NCBI GenBank assembly: GCA_030147525.1
Contig: JASBVF010000056.1
Span: forward strand, 248,001 to 312,000
Length of the DNA: 64,000 nt
Reading direction: 5' to 3'
From: Bacteroidota bacterium
Lineage (GTDB): Bacteria; Bacteroidota; Bacteroidia; Chitinophagales; Saprospiraceae
The notes beneath the pieces are model-generated. The model worked only from the letters and a program-made list of their open reading frames with translations, made no database searches and was not told the origin of the DNA. How positions within the stretch are numbered: the stretch's first letter is position 1; every line of letters starts with the position of its first letter. The translations under genes and the position numbers were made by a program. This document shows, piece by piece, positions 16,396 through 25,667 of the stretch.

Positions 16396-18771
16396 TTATT
16401 CGCTTCGCAAACTTTTCACCGGATTGGCAAGCGCTGCTTTCACACTCTGAAAACTCACCGTCAGCAAGGCTACTGCCACTGCCAGCAAGCCCGACAGCGC
16501 AAACACGCCCCAGCCCAATTCGATCCGGTATTCGTAATCCGCAAGCCAGTTTATTAAAAAATACCAGGTAGGCAGCGCTGCCAGCAGACAGGAAACCGCC
16601 ACCAGCACCAGAAATTCTCTCGATTGCATGGCCCAAAGGTTAGGGACGGTGGCGCCCAGTACTTTCCGAATGCCGATTTCTTTGGTTCGCTGCTCCGCAA
16701 CGTAAGCTGACAAACCGAACAATCCGAGGCAGGAAATAAAAATGGCCAGAATGGCAAAAACTCTCGCCAGCTTCCCGATCCGTTCCTCCGAACGGAACTT
16801 GGCGTCGTACGCTTCGTCGGCAAACTGGTAATCGAAGGGGCTGCCGGGGCTGAGTTTTTTGTAAACTTCCCCGATGCTGGCGAGCGCATCCCGAACGGGT
16901 ACGCCAGGTTTTATTTTTACGACAAAATAACTGGCCCAATCGGGGTTTATGAAAAAAACAGTCGGCTTGACCGGCTTCCAGGGCGACTCCATGATGAGAT
17001 CTTTCACCACGCCGACAACCTGGTAGGGGCGATCGTCCTGCCGGATGGTTTTTCCGACAATATTGTCCAGCCCGGTCAGCTTCACTCCGGCTTCGTTGAG
17101 GATGATGGCCGAAGTATCAGTACTGAATTCACGAGAAAAATCCCGGCCTTCCTTGATTTCCCAGCCGATTGTTTTTCCCAGTTCGTGAGTGGATGTGACG
17201 ATACCGAATACCGGGGTAGTCGAAGGATCCTTCCCCTCCCAATCGAAGCCAATCTGATTCGACCAGATGGCGGTAATCGGGCCGGAGGTGGTCGTCATTT
17301 CTTCCACGACGCCAGTTTTAAGCAGGTCGTTTCGGAGCACATCCTTTTTGGGGTCCAGTTCCGTGTTGTTTTGAAACTGAATGATCCCCTCTCTGTTGTA
17401 GCCGACCGGACGGTTTTTGGCGTGTTGAATCTGGTTAAAAACCACGATGGTACCGATGATGAGCGCTACTGAAACCATGAATTGAACGACCACCAATGCC
17501 CTCCTCGGCACAGAGGCCCATCGCCCCGTCCGGAAGGTACCTTTCAATACCTGCAACGGCTGAAATGAGGACAAGTAAAACGCAGGATAGCTACCGGCCA
17601 ACAGCCCGGTAAAAAGCGCAAAACACAGCACTGCCATCCAAAAAAACGGATCAACCCACGGCAGCGACACTTGCTTGTCAGCTACCTGATTGAACCAGGG
17701 AATGGAAAACTGCACCAGTGCCAGCGAAAATAGCAGCGCCAGAAAAACCATCAGCAACGACTCACTGAGAAATTGCCCGATGAGTTGCCCCCGAAGCGAA
17801 CCAATGGATTTGCGGATGCCGACTTCTTTGGCCCGCTTTTCCGACCGGGCTGTTGAAAGATTCATGAAATTGATGCAGGCAAGCAGCAGTACAAATACCC
17901 CGATGATGCCAAACAACCAGACGAACTGTATGCGCCCGCCGGTATTCACCCCGCTTTTGAATTCGGAGTACAAATGCCAGCGTGACATCGGAAACAGAAA
18001 AACATCAGCCCTGGAGTCCTTCCGGTTGTGTACCCGTTCCAAGTCTTTGATTTTTGCTGAAACCGCTGCCATGTCTGCCGCCTCGCTGATTTCAACAAAA
18101 AGCTGAAATGAGTAGTTGCCCCAGCCATCCGGATTGTTAAGTGCCCATGGGTTCTGATCCAGAAAATAGGCCCATGTAACATAAAACTTGACCCGATGAA
18201 ACTCATCGTTGAATGGCAGGTCCTGAAAAACGCCCGTCACGATCATATCCGATTCAGAATTGAAGCGAATGGTTTTACCCATCGGATCCACACTTCCAAA
18301 CAGCGCATCAGCCAATGATTTTGCCAACACGATGGAATTAGGCTTTTCCAGAATGTCAGCGTAGGTTCCTTGTAGTAAGTCCAGCGACATCATTTCGGCG
18401 AAGGCCGGTTCTACATGCATGCCCTCCCGCTTTAGCTTGGTTTCATCCACCGCTAACACGTGGTCGTAAGTCCACGAAGCCAGTGCAACCCGCTTAAAAT
18501 CGGAGCTGTAATGATTGCGTAGCGCATCAGCGTAGGGCAAACAGACGGCAGGCCCCGTATTGATGTCGTCGTTAAATGGCAGACTGGCGCACACCTGCGC
18601 CAACCGGTCGTAGTTTTTGTGAGTAGTGTTGAATGTAAGTTCGTCACGTATCCACAAACCGATCATCATCGCTACGGCCATTCCGATAGCCAATCCGGTA
18701 ACATTGATAAAACTGGTAGATTTGTTTTTGAGGATGTTCCTCCAGGCGATTTTTAAATAATTCTGAAACAT
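16396..18771 (-). CDS. FtsX/MacB-like ABC transporter permease
   Basis: A membrane protein of 791 residues from the ATG at 18771 (MFQNYLKIAWRNILKNK); the ORF extends to 18819 but the conserved N-terminus begins here. It has the eight-TM double-FtsX layout typical of Bacteroidota: a first TM at about residues 20-42, a large MacB periplasmic core domain, three TM helices (about 270-400), a second TM and periplasmic domain (about 410-650) and three final TM helices (about 660-780). Such permeases act in lipoprotein or peptide export and stress responses. The ATPase partner is not next to it, so it probably works with a subunit encoded elsewhere. Confidence 0.9.
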   Translation of the reverse strand: MFQNYLKIAWRNILKNKSTSFINVTGLAIGMAVAMMIGLWIRDELTFNTTHKNYDRLAQVCASLPFNDDINTGPAVCLPYADALRNHYSSDFKRVALASWTYDHVLAVDETKLKREGMHVEPAFAEMMSLDLLQGTYADILEKPNSIVLAKSLADALFGSVDPMGKTIRFNSESDMIVTGVFQDLPFNDEFHRVKFYVTWAYFLDQNPWALNNPDGWGNYSFQLFVEISEAADMAAVSAKIKDLERVHNRKDSRADVFLFPMSRWHLYSEFKSGVNTGGRIQFVWLFGIIGVFVLLLACINFMNLSTARSEKRAKEVGIRKSIGSLRGQLIGQFLSESLLMVFLALLFSLALVQFSIPWFNQVADKQVSLPWVDPFFWMAVLCFALFTGLLAGSYPAFYLSSFQPLQVLKGTFRTGRWASVPRRALVVVQFMVSVALIIGTIVVFNQIQHAKNRPVGYNREGIIQFQNNTELDPKKDVLRNDLLKTGVVEEMTTTSGPITAIWSNQIGFDWEGKDPSTTPVFGIVTSTHELGKTIGWEIKEGRDFSREFSTDTSAIILNEAGVKLTGLDNIVGKTIRQDDRPYQVVGVVKDLIMESPWKPVKPTVFFINPDWASYFVVKIKPGVPVRDALASIGEVYKKLSPGSPFDYQFADEAYDAKFRSEERIGKLARVFAILAIFISCLGLFGLSAYVAEQRTKEIGIRKVLGATVPNLWAMQSREFLVLVAVSCLLAALPTWYFLINWLADYEYRIELGWGVFALSGLLAVAVALLTVSFQSVKAALANPVKSLRSE

Positions 18772-18842
18772 AGCACGGATGATTTTTCTCAAAATCAGCA
18801 ATGCGTATGCCACCACCATAAATACCTGAATACCAGATCATT

Positions 18843-18881
18843 AAAACAAAATCGTCCGATGAGAGTGTTCATCATCGGACG
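18843..18881 (-). terminator. Rho-independent terminator of the OmpA-like gene
   Basis: CGTCCGATGA (18853-18862) and TCATCGGACG (18872-18881) form a perfect 10-bp stem around a 9-base loop. On the minus strand it is followed by ATTTTGTTTT (18843-18852). It closes the two-gene unit 22591-18954 and separates it from the permease gene. Confidence 0.8.
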
Positions 18882-18953
18882 GTTGTTGTACGATTTGCGG
18901 ACAGATTTTTTTTTAAAAACTAAACTTGCTGCCAGGGCAAAAGGTCAGTCAGG

Positions 18954-21383
18954 TCATTCCTTCACTTGCAGGCTTACCTCTACCCTCCTGCCCTCCTGCG
19001 GGGTTCTGACATTATTATCGATGCCGCCTTTGCCAATGGAAATTCGATCGGCGGGCACACCGGTTTGTACCAAAAGCTGTTGCACCGCTTCGGCACGGCT
19101 CCGTGATAGTTCGAGGTTTCGCTGACGGTTGCCCGAAGGGTCGGTAAAGCCATTGAGCGTAGCGATCAATTCGGGGTGCATGAGTAGCAGTTTAGCGGCT
19201 TCCTGAACCGTGGATTTTGCCTGCTCGTTCAGGGTTGCTGAGCCCGTTTCGAAGTAAACCGGCTTCTTTTCCCAGCCTTTAATTTTTGTTTTTAAATCAG
19301 CCAGAGCCTTGGCTTTGCGCTCAGCTTCTGCGGTCGCTGCCTGTTTTTCTTTCATTTCGGCTAACTCCTGTTTGGCGGCGTCGAGTTCAGCCTGCCGCTG
19401 GGCTTCGGCCTCGTTACGTTTTTGCACCTCGGCTTGCAGGCGCTGCGCTTCAAGCGCTTGTGCTTCGGCTTCCGCCTGTTGTTTGCGCTGCAATTCGTCA
19501 GCCTTGATTTTGGCCTTTAGTGAATCAAGCTCGGCTTTTAGTGCAGTCACCTCCGGGTCAGGTTGTACTTTTTTCAAGGAATCAGGTTTCGCCGGCGCAG
19601 CTGACTGTGCCCGGAGGCTGTCAAGCGATTTTTGCATTTCCTGCATACGGGCATTGAGTTCGGCGATTTGCTGATCTTTCCCGGTGTCAGCGGCAGGAGG
19701 CGCAACTATGACTGACTGCGGTTTAGCCACCTCCTTGCTTAGCGACTCAATGGAAGCACGAAGTGCGGCTAACTCCTGCTGGCTGCGGCGGTCATTTCTG
19801 GCGGCAAGCTGTTGCTCGTACTGCTGCACTTTTGCCCGCAGGGCAGCCAATTCTGCATCACTCGCCCCTTGCGGCGCCTGCTCCTGCCGTTGTTGCAGCT
19901 GGCTTTTTATAGTCTGCAATTCCTTTCGCATCGATTGAACTTCATCGTCTGGTTTTGTGGGCGCCGTTGCGGGAGGAGCCGGCGGTTTCGGAGTTTTCGG
20001 AGTCGATTTCAAAGAGTCGATTTGCTGTTCGAGCCGCTTGATTTCACCGGCCATCTGCGTCTTCACGGATGGATCAACCTTGCTTTCAAGGCTGTCTTGC
20101 CGGGATTTCAAGGTGGCAAGCTCCGTTTCGAGGGCCGTTATTTTTTGCTGATTTTGTTCAACAACGGGGGCAAGCGGTTTTTCTGACGCTTTTGGCTGAG
20201 GCGCAGCAGGCGCAGGTTTTTCTTTTCCTGAATCCCCGGTTTTCTGTGCCGGCTTTTCTATTGCAGCGGCCGTATCCGGTTGCGTCGTCTTTGAAATTTG
20301 TTCCTGCTGGCGCTGTATTTCATCGGCCATTTCAGTCTCCGTCGGATCGACCAGAGGTGGTGTATCCATTTCCACAGTATCCAAAACGACTTTCGAGTCA
20401 GCCGTATCTTTTTCCCACAACGGCAACGCTCCGGTAAAAATGGCCGGGGCGAAAAAAGCTTCCTTTTTTCTTCCTAAATTATAGTGTAGTGAAACCGTTG
20501 CGAAGGTGTAAAAATCGTCCTTTCCGTTGCTGTTGCCCCGGTACTCGCCGTTCCAATTGGCAGGGTTGGCAGCGTACTCCTGAGCCGGGTTGTCGTATTC
20601 CGGAAGAAATTTCCCGCTCACGTCGTCGAGGTAATCTGTTTGAGTAAAATGAAAAAGGTATTCGAGATTCAGATTGAGGCGGTTGGCGAGACGGAACTTC
20701 AGCCCCAGGCCTGCCATGGGTGTGAAGACGGAAGTTTTGTAGCTCACCCCTTCTGTTTCCAATTCGGTCAGGTTGGTTTCAAAATGACCATCCTGCTCCA
20801 CGATGATAGCTGTGGAATGGCCTTCCGGTAAATTACGGATCGTGCCGTCGGGCCAGTAGTAGTACGGCTGATTGTTTTCACCAAAATATAAATCGCCGTA
20901 TACCTTAAAACGGGTGACTCCAACGCCAGCCTTGAGGTAGGGGGCAAAAAATGCGGTTTTACCCATCAATTTTTCATTGTCAAAATAGTAGGCGAAATAA
21001 GCGCCGTAGTTCCTGATTTTCGTCAGCGCATTCAGTGAGCGGTCAAAATTGCTGCCATTAGTTTGCAGCTTGCCTTTCCAGTCAATGGATCGGTCGTTGG
21101 CAGTGAACTGGCCCTTGCTGTAGGAAATACCAAGCCCCCAGGCTCGTGAAAGACTGCGCTCAGCAGTCAGGCCATAGGTCTTGAAATCGATGTGATCGAA
21201 AGGATGTATGGTTCTCGGGGTAGGCTGAACGAGCCGGAACTGATCCGTGAGGTCGCCGGTGTAACTCATCAAACCGCCGGCGGCGCCAAGTCGCCAGCCG
21301 AATTTGTCCTGCTGCGCAGCAGCCGGATGGGTACAAATGAAGGCAACGAGCAGTATCGATATTTTAAAAAAGTGAAATTTCAT
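18954..21383 (-). CDS. OmpA family protein with N-terminal beta-barrel and long coiled coil
   Basis: An exported envelope protein of 809 residues. After the signal peptide (ending HPAAAQQ, about residue 25) residues 26-310 are beta-rich and resemble an outer-membrane barrel (WGLGISYSKGQF, YFAYYFDNEK, LNLNLEYLFHF). Residues about 330-690 are a proline/alanine-rich then coiled-coil region with many KxxEL heptads. Residues about 700-805 form an OmpA-like peptidoglycan-binding domain (FETGSATLNE, NGFTDPSGNRQRN, LSRSRAEAV, EGRRVEVS), with the peptidoglycan-contacting Asp and Arg kept. It likely tethers the outer membrane to the cell wall over a long coil. It is 38 bases downstream of the gene at 21422-22591 and cotranscribed with it. 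Confidence 0.88.
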   Translation of the reverse strand: MKFHFFKISILLVAFICTHPAAAQQDKFGWRLGAAGGLMSYTGDLTDQFRLVQPTPRTIHPFDHIDFKTYGLTAERSLSRAWGLGISYSKGQFTANDRSIDWKGKLQTNGSNFDRSLNALTKIRNYGAYFAYYFDNEKLMGKTAFFAPYLKAGVGVTRFKVYGDLYFGENNQPYYYWPDGTIRNLPEGHSTAIIVEQDGHFETNLTELETEGVSYKTSVFTPMAGLGLKFRLANRLNLNLEYLFHFTQTDYLDDVSGKFLPEYDNPAQEYAANPANWNGEYRGNSNGKDDFYTFATVSLHYNLGRKKEAFFAPAIFTGALPLWEKDTADSKVVLDTVEMDTPPLVDPTETEMADEIQRQQEQISKTTQPDTAAAIEKPAQKTGDSGKEKPAPAAPQPKASEKPLAPVVEQNQQKITALETELATLKSRQDSLESKVDPSVKTQMAGEIKRLEQQIDSLKSTPKTPKPPAPPATAPTKPDDEVQSMRKELQTIKSQLQQRQEQAPQGASDAELAALRAKVQQYEQQLAARNDRRSQQELAALRASIESLSKEVAKPQSVIVAPPAADTGKDQQIAELNARMQEMQKSLDSLRAQSAAPAKPDSLKKVQPDPEVTALKAELDSLKAKIKADELQRKQQAEAEAQALEAQRLQAEVQKRNEAEAQRQAELDAAKQELAEMKEKQAATAEAERKAKALADLKTKIKGWEKKPVYFETGSATLNEQAKSTVQEAAKLLLMHPELIATLNGFTDPSGNRQRNLELSRSRAEAVQQLLVQTGVPADRISIGKGGIDNNVRTPQEGRRVEVSLQVKE

Positions 21384-21421
21384 ACTCTGTTTTGTTGGTT
21401 AAAAGTCCTTGCTCCCGTAGC

Positions 21422-22591
21422 CTACTTATCCAGCCCCAGCGAAATATTCACCTTCGCACTCAGGCCGATGAATGGCCGGACAAAAATCTTGTTGCCGTCG
21501 CCATTGTTACCCTGCTCTTCGAGCAATGCCGCTCCGGCATTGAACCGAACAAAAGAAAATAGCTTATAATCCAGCCCTACGTAGAGCGGACGGTTGACGA
21601 TCGGGCCGGAGATTTTATCACCGCTCTCGTTTTCAAAATTTTGAGTGAAAACTCCAAGCGTCAGCGAGGCATTTCTGAAAAACTTGGGTGCAATCGTGCT
21701 GGTTGACAGCGGAAAACCAAGGCCGAGGTAAGGCGAGTCACCGAATGAACTTTTGCTGTCCAGTTTGTCATTGAGCCAAACCCCTCCGTAGCCTGCATTC
21801 AGGGCAAAAAATGTGGAGCGTTTTTCCGTTTCGTAGTCATCCACATAACGCCTGTCAATGAGGATAGCCATTTCGCTGTTCATCAAAAATTTCACCTCCG
21901 AGTGAACGAGTTGTTTTAGTTCGTTCGTCAGCTGCTCCCGGTAAAGGCGGCGTTGTTCCTCCTCGTCGCCTGACGAAAATATGTATTGTGCTTTGGAAAG
22001 GTCAGCCTTTTCCACGGTATTCAGTTTTTGGCGCACGATATCGGAAAAGCCTTCAAATCCCCAGAAAGTCCGGCTCCTGTAGTTTTTCAGTCCGGAGGTA
22101 ACGATGTCATTCATGTCAGAAATAATCTGGCGGGTGTTTCGGGTCAGCTTGATGCTATTTTTTTTCACCCCGAACGTCTGATCGAGGTAGGCGTCGAGGT
22201 TGACTGTAAGTTGGCGGTAAACTTCGCTCTGTTCCTCTCGCCCGATGGTGCTGTAGAAACCGATGAGCAGATCATACGCTTTTGAAGCCTGTAACTTGTA
22301 ATTCAGCGGCACGTTGAAAACACTACCCTCCCGGTTAAACGGCCGTTTCCAGACAGCCGTTGACAGGGATTCTCTGTTGTCTTTCCCCCTTGCGGTGAAA
22401 ACCGAAATTTCAACGATATCCACCGATTCGGGGATGTTTCCGGTAAAAAGGATGGACTGTTCAGCGGGCAGAGGCTCGTTTTCGCCAAAGCGATTCATTT
22501 CGAAATCGTAGTTGACGGTGGCGTACTGTGCAGTTGCGAAGGCAATAGAAAGCAGGGTGGCGGCAAGCGCCAATGTGTATCTTTTGAGCAT
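21422..22591 (-). CDS. Exported protein of unknown function, operon partner of the OmpA-like gene
   Basis: A 389-residue protein with a signal peptide (MLKRYTLALAATLLSIAFATAQ). The first half is a beta-rich segment (residues about 30-120) followed by a helical region with many charged residues; the last 130 residues alternate in a pattern like barrel strands (FALNAGYGGVWLND, LTLGVFTQNF, VGLDYKLFSFVRFNAGAALL, PFIGLSAKVNISLGLDK), and it ends in a hydrophobic strand, as outer-membrane barrels do. I do not recognise the family. Its position directly upstream of the OmpA-like gene suggests a shared envelope role. Confidence 0.75.
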   Translation of the reverse strand: MLKRYTLALAATLLSIAFATAQYATVNYDFEMNRFGENEPLPAEQSILFTGNIPESVDIVEISVFTARGKDNRESLSTAVWKRPFNREGSVFNVPLNYKLQASKAYDLLIGFYSTIGREEQSEVYRQLTVNLDAYLDQTFGVKKNSIKLTRNTRQIISDMNDIVTSGLKNYRSRTFWGFEGFSDIVRQKLNTVEKADLSKAQYIFSSGDEEEQRRLYREQLTNELKQLVHSEVKFLMNSEMAILIDRRYVDDYETEKRSTFFALNAGYGGVWLNDKLDSKSSFGDSPYLGLGFPLSTSTIAPKFFRNASLTLGVFTQNFENESGDKISGPIVNRPLYVGLDYKLFSFVRFNAGAALLEEQGNNGDGNKIFVRPFIGLSAKVNISLGLDK

Positions 22592-22659
22592 ATTGATTAA
22601 GTTATTTTTTTATTGAAACGGACAAGTAGAGAGAGTGTTTAAATGCTAAAAAATGAGCA

Positions 22660-23508
22660 CTATTCATTCTCTGGCACCTGTCCAATGATTTTGACCTTGC
22701 TTGTTATCAACTGGTGTGTAGGGATCACAACCCATTCTTTATCAGCCGTTTGAATCGTGACGGAAATATTGTTGGTCGAAACGATTTTTCCCCGAACATC
22801 ATCAATTTCGATCACCTGCCCCGTGTTGAAAGTCCGGCGGCTGAAAAATCCAGCCAGAATGTTAGACAGTACATCCCTGGAAGCAAAACCATAAGAAATG
22901 GCAGCTGCCGCAAGGATTGCCCCAAGTATGAGCATAAAATTATTAGTTATTACGCTCGTGTCCACCCCTGCCTGGTTTAGGGCTGTCAGCGTAACTAAAA
23001 TGATCAGCAGGTAGAATACAAATTCACTGATGAGCTTCCCTGCGCCGATATTCATAGAGGTGGAAGCGCCACGGATGATGTCACGAACGAAAGTGGCAAT
23101 GTAAAATCCAATGACGAAGAAAATGATAGCCACCAGCAGGTTGGGCAAAAATCCCAGCAATTTTGATACCTCTGCCGATACGGCGGACCAACCCAACGCA
23201 TCGGAAGCCGAAATAATGACTAGCAGCAACAAAATCCAGTAAACGAACACCCCGATTATCTCGCTTGGAGCACGCTGTACGTTGGCTTTTTTCAAAAAGT
23301 CGCTGGCTTTGATCTTGTCAGCGAGCACATCGAATTTCACCAGTTTTAGCAACCGTGAAACGACTTTGGAAAAAAACCTGGCAAAAAGCCAACCCAATAA
23401 CAGTATTAAAATGGCACCCAAAATACCCGGAATGGCTCCAAGGAATTTTTGCCCGAAAGACTGAAAACTGTTGAAAAACACTTCCGACCAGTTAGTTATC
23501 TCGTTCAT
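22660..23508 (-). CDS. Mechanosensitive ion channel (MscS family)
   Basis: A 282-residue inner-membrane channel. The N-terminal half has four hydrophobic helices (about 22-46, 85-107, 125-150, 170-200), the first carrying the GAILILLLGWLFARF pattern of the conserved-TM-helix domain. The MscS pore helix follows (IAAAAISYGFASRDVLSNILAGFFSRR region), then a compact beta domain (GQVIEIDDVRGKIVSTN). The protein stops shortly after the beta domain, so it lacks the large alpha/beta C-terminal cage of E. coli MscS; short forms like this are known. It should release osmolytes on hypo-osmotic shock. Confidence 0.92.
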   Translation of the reverse strand: MNEITNWSEVFFNSFQSFGQKFLGAIPGILGAILILLLGWLFARFFSKVVSRLLKLVKFDVLADKIKASDFLKKANVQRAPSEIIGVFVYWILLLLVIISASDALGWSAVSAEVSKLLGFLPNLLVAIIFFVIGFYIATFVRDIIRGASTSMNIGAGKLISEFVFYLLIILVTLTALNQAGVDTSVITNNFMLILGAILAAAAISYGFASRDVLSNILAGFFSRRTFNTGQVIEIDDVRGKIVSTNNISVTIQTADKEWVVIPTHQLITSKVKIIGQVPENE

Positions 23509-23653
23509 GACGCTAGATTTTTAGGTTTTAAAGGCGAGTGAATTAGCAATCGTAACGCTATGATAACCAAATTTTTACATTACAAAACAACTTCTGCAGG
23601 CTTTGCCGGAAATTTTTTTTTGAAAAATGCACGGTCTTGCCGGCAGGCACTTC

Positions 23654-24340
23654 TTAGTTTTTCCTGCTAATGGATTCAAAGTGCTTTTTCGCTGCGTTTA
23701 CTTCCGCTGCTTTGTTTTCAATTTCTGTTTTTTTTGAGCCCTGCATTTCATTATTGGCGGCGATGTCAGCTTCGGCTTTTGCTATGGTTTCCTTCGCTTT
23801 TTCGATGGTCTCGTGCAGGTCTTTCTGCTGATCTTCCAGCTTTTTCAATTCTTTTTCAAGCGATTTCAACTCTGCTTCTCTGCGCTCCACGTCTTCTTTT
23901 GCCAATTCTTTCGATAGCTTAAAATAGTAGCTGTTCAACATTCTCTCAACAGTGGGATAGCGCTTGGGATGCTGGGCAGAGGAGAGGAAAGCGCCGCCAA
24001 GATCAAACCATGCCGTAAGCGTACTTCCATTGATTCGGGCATAAACATCCACGGTGTTGTCGCTCATGTCTTTAACAACAGCGTTGTCAGTAAAAATTTC
24101 CTTTGTTTTCCGGTCGGTTTTTGTTTTTCCGCTTTTGTAATCTTTCATAAAATCCTTCCAGACATCCATAGCGAGCTTTGCGTTTTCTGCGGGCAGGTCA
24201 ATGTAAAAACAGTTTTGGTCTCCCTTGGACATCTGTTTGATTCCCTCCTGCACAATTACCTGGGCGGAGATCGAAAGCGGGGTTAATAAAAACAGGGCTC
24301 CAAACATGAACAGCGCTGTTATGGCATTTTGTAACTTCAT
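23654..24340 (-). CDS. Exported protein with C-terminal coiled coil
   Basis: A 228-residue secreted protein from the ATG at 24340, which gives a good signal peptide (MKLQNAITALFMFGALFLLTPLSISAQ); the ORF reaches 24406 but that start would bury the signal. The middle part (about 30-135) is a small globular domain, and residues about 140-220 are a long highly charged coiled coil (repeated KSLEKELKKLEDQ type heptads). I do not recognise the family. Periplasmic location is the only supported inference. It lies downstream of the sigma-factor pair on the same strand, 117 bases away. Confidence 0.72.
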   Translation of the reverse strand: MKLQNAITALFMFGALFLLTPLSISAQVIVQEGIKQMSKGDQNCFYIDLPAENAKLAMDVWKDFMKDYKSGKTKTDRKTKEIFTDNAVVKDMSDNTVDVYARINGSTLTAWFDLGGAFLSSAQHPKRYPTVERMLNSYYFKLSKELAKEDVERREAELKSLEKELKKLEDQQKDLHETIEKAKETIAKAEADIAANNEMQGSKKTEIENKAAEVNAAKKHFESISRKN

Positions 24341-24457
24341 GATATTGATATTATTATTTAAGGAGTGAAGCGTATCTTTAAGACCGGGCAAAAAGATATT
24401 GGTCACACGATTAGTTGCGGCAACGGAGGAGCCGCTGACAGGTAGGAGACGCAGTAA

Positions 24458-24733
24458 TTAATCTTCGCTTGGGGCTGCTGACTCTATGTTATTCTCCAGG
24501 CCATTCTCTTTGGGCTTGCTCATCAAGCCTACCATGCTGGATTCAGACATCGCAAATTTCACTGTAAATAAATCCGCCACGTCAGCGATGAGTTGCAGCG
24601 AGTCGAGCGTGTCAAACACACTTTTTTTCAACTCCTCCGGCGCCTGCTCTTTCGCCCGGACCTGTTGAAACTGTGCCGATAAGTGGTGGCGAAGCTCTTT
24701 CGCTTTTTCCTCGGGTTGATTACTATCGTTCAT
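24458..24733 (-). CDS. Small acidic protein overlapping the ECF sigma gene, candidate sigma regulator
   Basis: A 91-residue cytoplasmic protein from the ATG at 24733. That start overlaps the 3' end of the sigma-factor gene by 11 bases, which implies translational coupling. The sequence is helical and includes LKKSVFDTLDSLQLIADVADLF, with no TM segment or zinc-binding HxxxCxxC anti-sigma motif. Genes of this size placed right after ECF sigma genes are often regulators of the sigma factor, but that role is inference here. The longer ORF start at 24760 is less likely because it deepens the overlap. Confidence 0.65.
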   Translation of the reverse strand: MNDSNQPEEKAKELRHHLSAQFQQVRAKEQAPEELKKSVFDTLDSLQLIADVADLFTVKFAMSESSMVGLMSKPKENGLENNIESAAPSED

Positions 24734-25331
24734 ATGCTGCCTGTTTAAACAAATCTGCAAGCCTGTCCCTACTGCGTTTTAAGCGCATTTTTACAGCGCT
24801 TTCACCCATTTCCAGCGCCGAGGCTATTTCTTTCACCGGCATGCCATCCTGGTAACGCATGAAGAGAATGAGGCGCTCATTTTCATTCAATTCTTCAATC
24901 AGGTTTTCCAGCTGGGTCAACTGCATCTCCTTCAGTTCCTGGTTTTCAGACTCAATTTCATCAACTGACAACTGAAACTCCACAGCTGAAATATCTTCCT
25001 GTATCATCTTTTTCTGTTTGGCCAGATAACTCATACAGTGATTGTAAGCTATGGCAAAAACCCAACCGTAAAACGGGGAAATACTTTTGTAATCCTTTAA
25101 TTTAAGGAACATTTTCACCAGCACGTCGTGTGCAAGATCTTTGGCCGTCTCCCTGTTTTTGACAATCGCCATACACTTGAAAAAAACTTTATCCGCGTAG
25201 CGGTCGTAGAGTTCTTCCTGCATCTGGCGCTGCATTTCCTTTTTGTTTTCAGAAAGAATTGCAGCTATCAGTTCTTTATCAGTCAGGCCGGAGTATGGAG
25301 TTTCTTTGTTTTTTAAAAAGGCCATTTTCAA
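24723..25331 (-). CDS. ECF-type RNA polymerase sigma factor
   Basis: A 202-residue sigma-70 family protein with only regions 2 and 4. Region 2 covers about residues 35-110 (LYDRYADKVFFKCMAIVKN, AKDLAHDVLVKMFLKL, FYGWVFAIAYNHCMSYL) and binds the -10 element and core RNAP; region 4 covers about 140-195 (LNENERLILFMRYQDGMPVKEIA, ESAVKMRLKRSRDRL) and is the -35-binding helix-turn-helix. A second ATG two codons in (25325) is also possible. No membrane anti-sigma gene is adjacent; instead a small cytoplasmic gene overlaps its stop codon. Confidence 0.93.
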   Translation of the reverse strand: MKMAFLKNKETPYSGLTDKELIAAILSENKKEMQRQMQEELYDRYADKVFFKCMAIVKNRETAKDLAHDVLVKMFLKLKDYKSISPFYGWVFAIAYNHCMSYLAKQKKMIQEDISAVEFQLSVDEIESENQELKEMQLTQLENLIEELNENERLILFMRYQDGMPVKEIASALEMGESAVKMRLKRSRDRLADLFKQAAYER

Positions 25332-25667
25332 CTTTGAAAGCTCAAAGATGAGAACTTTTAAGGCTTCAAGCCTCCTCTACTTATCCGATTTTTGATAATT
25401 ATCTGATATTTTTCGGCAAAAAAAAGCCTTCCATTCGGTATTGCGGGGTCGTCATGACGGTATCAATAAACACAGGACAAAATCAAAAAGGTTGGGTCAC
25501 TTTTTGCATGAATAAACGACAATGTGTTTTTTCATTGACCGATTTCCGGTCACCCGGTAAAATCTGGTTCGGTTTGTCGGCGGTTGTCTCCCTGTTTATT
25601 CTAATTTTACGGCTAATCGTTTGGCAGATCGTAAGATCTGTCCCGGCAGCCAATTTGTAAACATGCC
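25332..25667. other. 336-base intergenic region between sigma gene and SAM methyltransferase
   Basis: Divergent promoter region. The minus strand has CATCTTTG at about 25341-25348, one base from TAnnTTTG, which could serve the sigma gene. The plus-strand side holds the inverted repeat at 25625-25640. No convincing small gene or terminator was seen. Confidence 0.4.
25625..25640. promoter_or_regulatory. Inverted repeat upstream of SAM methyltransferase gene
   Basis: CAGATC-GTAA-GATCTG is a perfect 6-bp palindrome with a 4-base centre, 27 bases before the methyltransferase start codon. It could be an operator or a small leader hairpin. No regulator gene is adjacent to support either. Confidence 0.3.
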
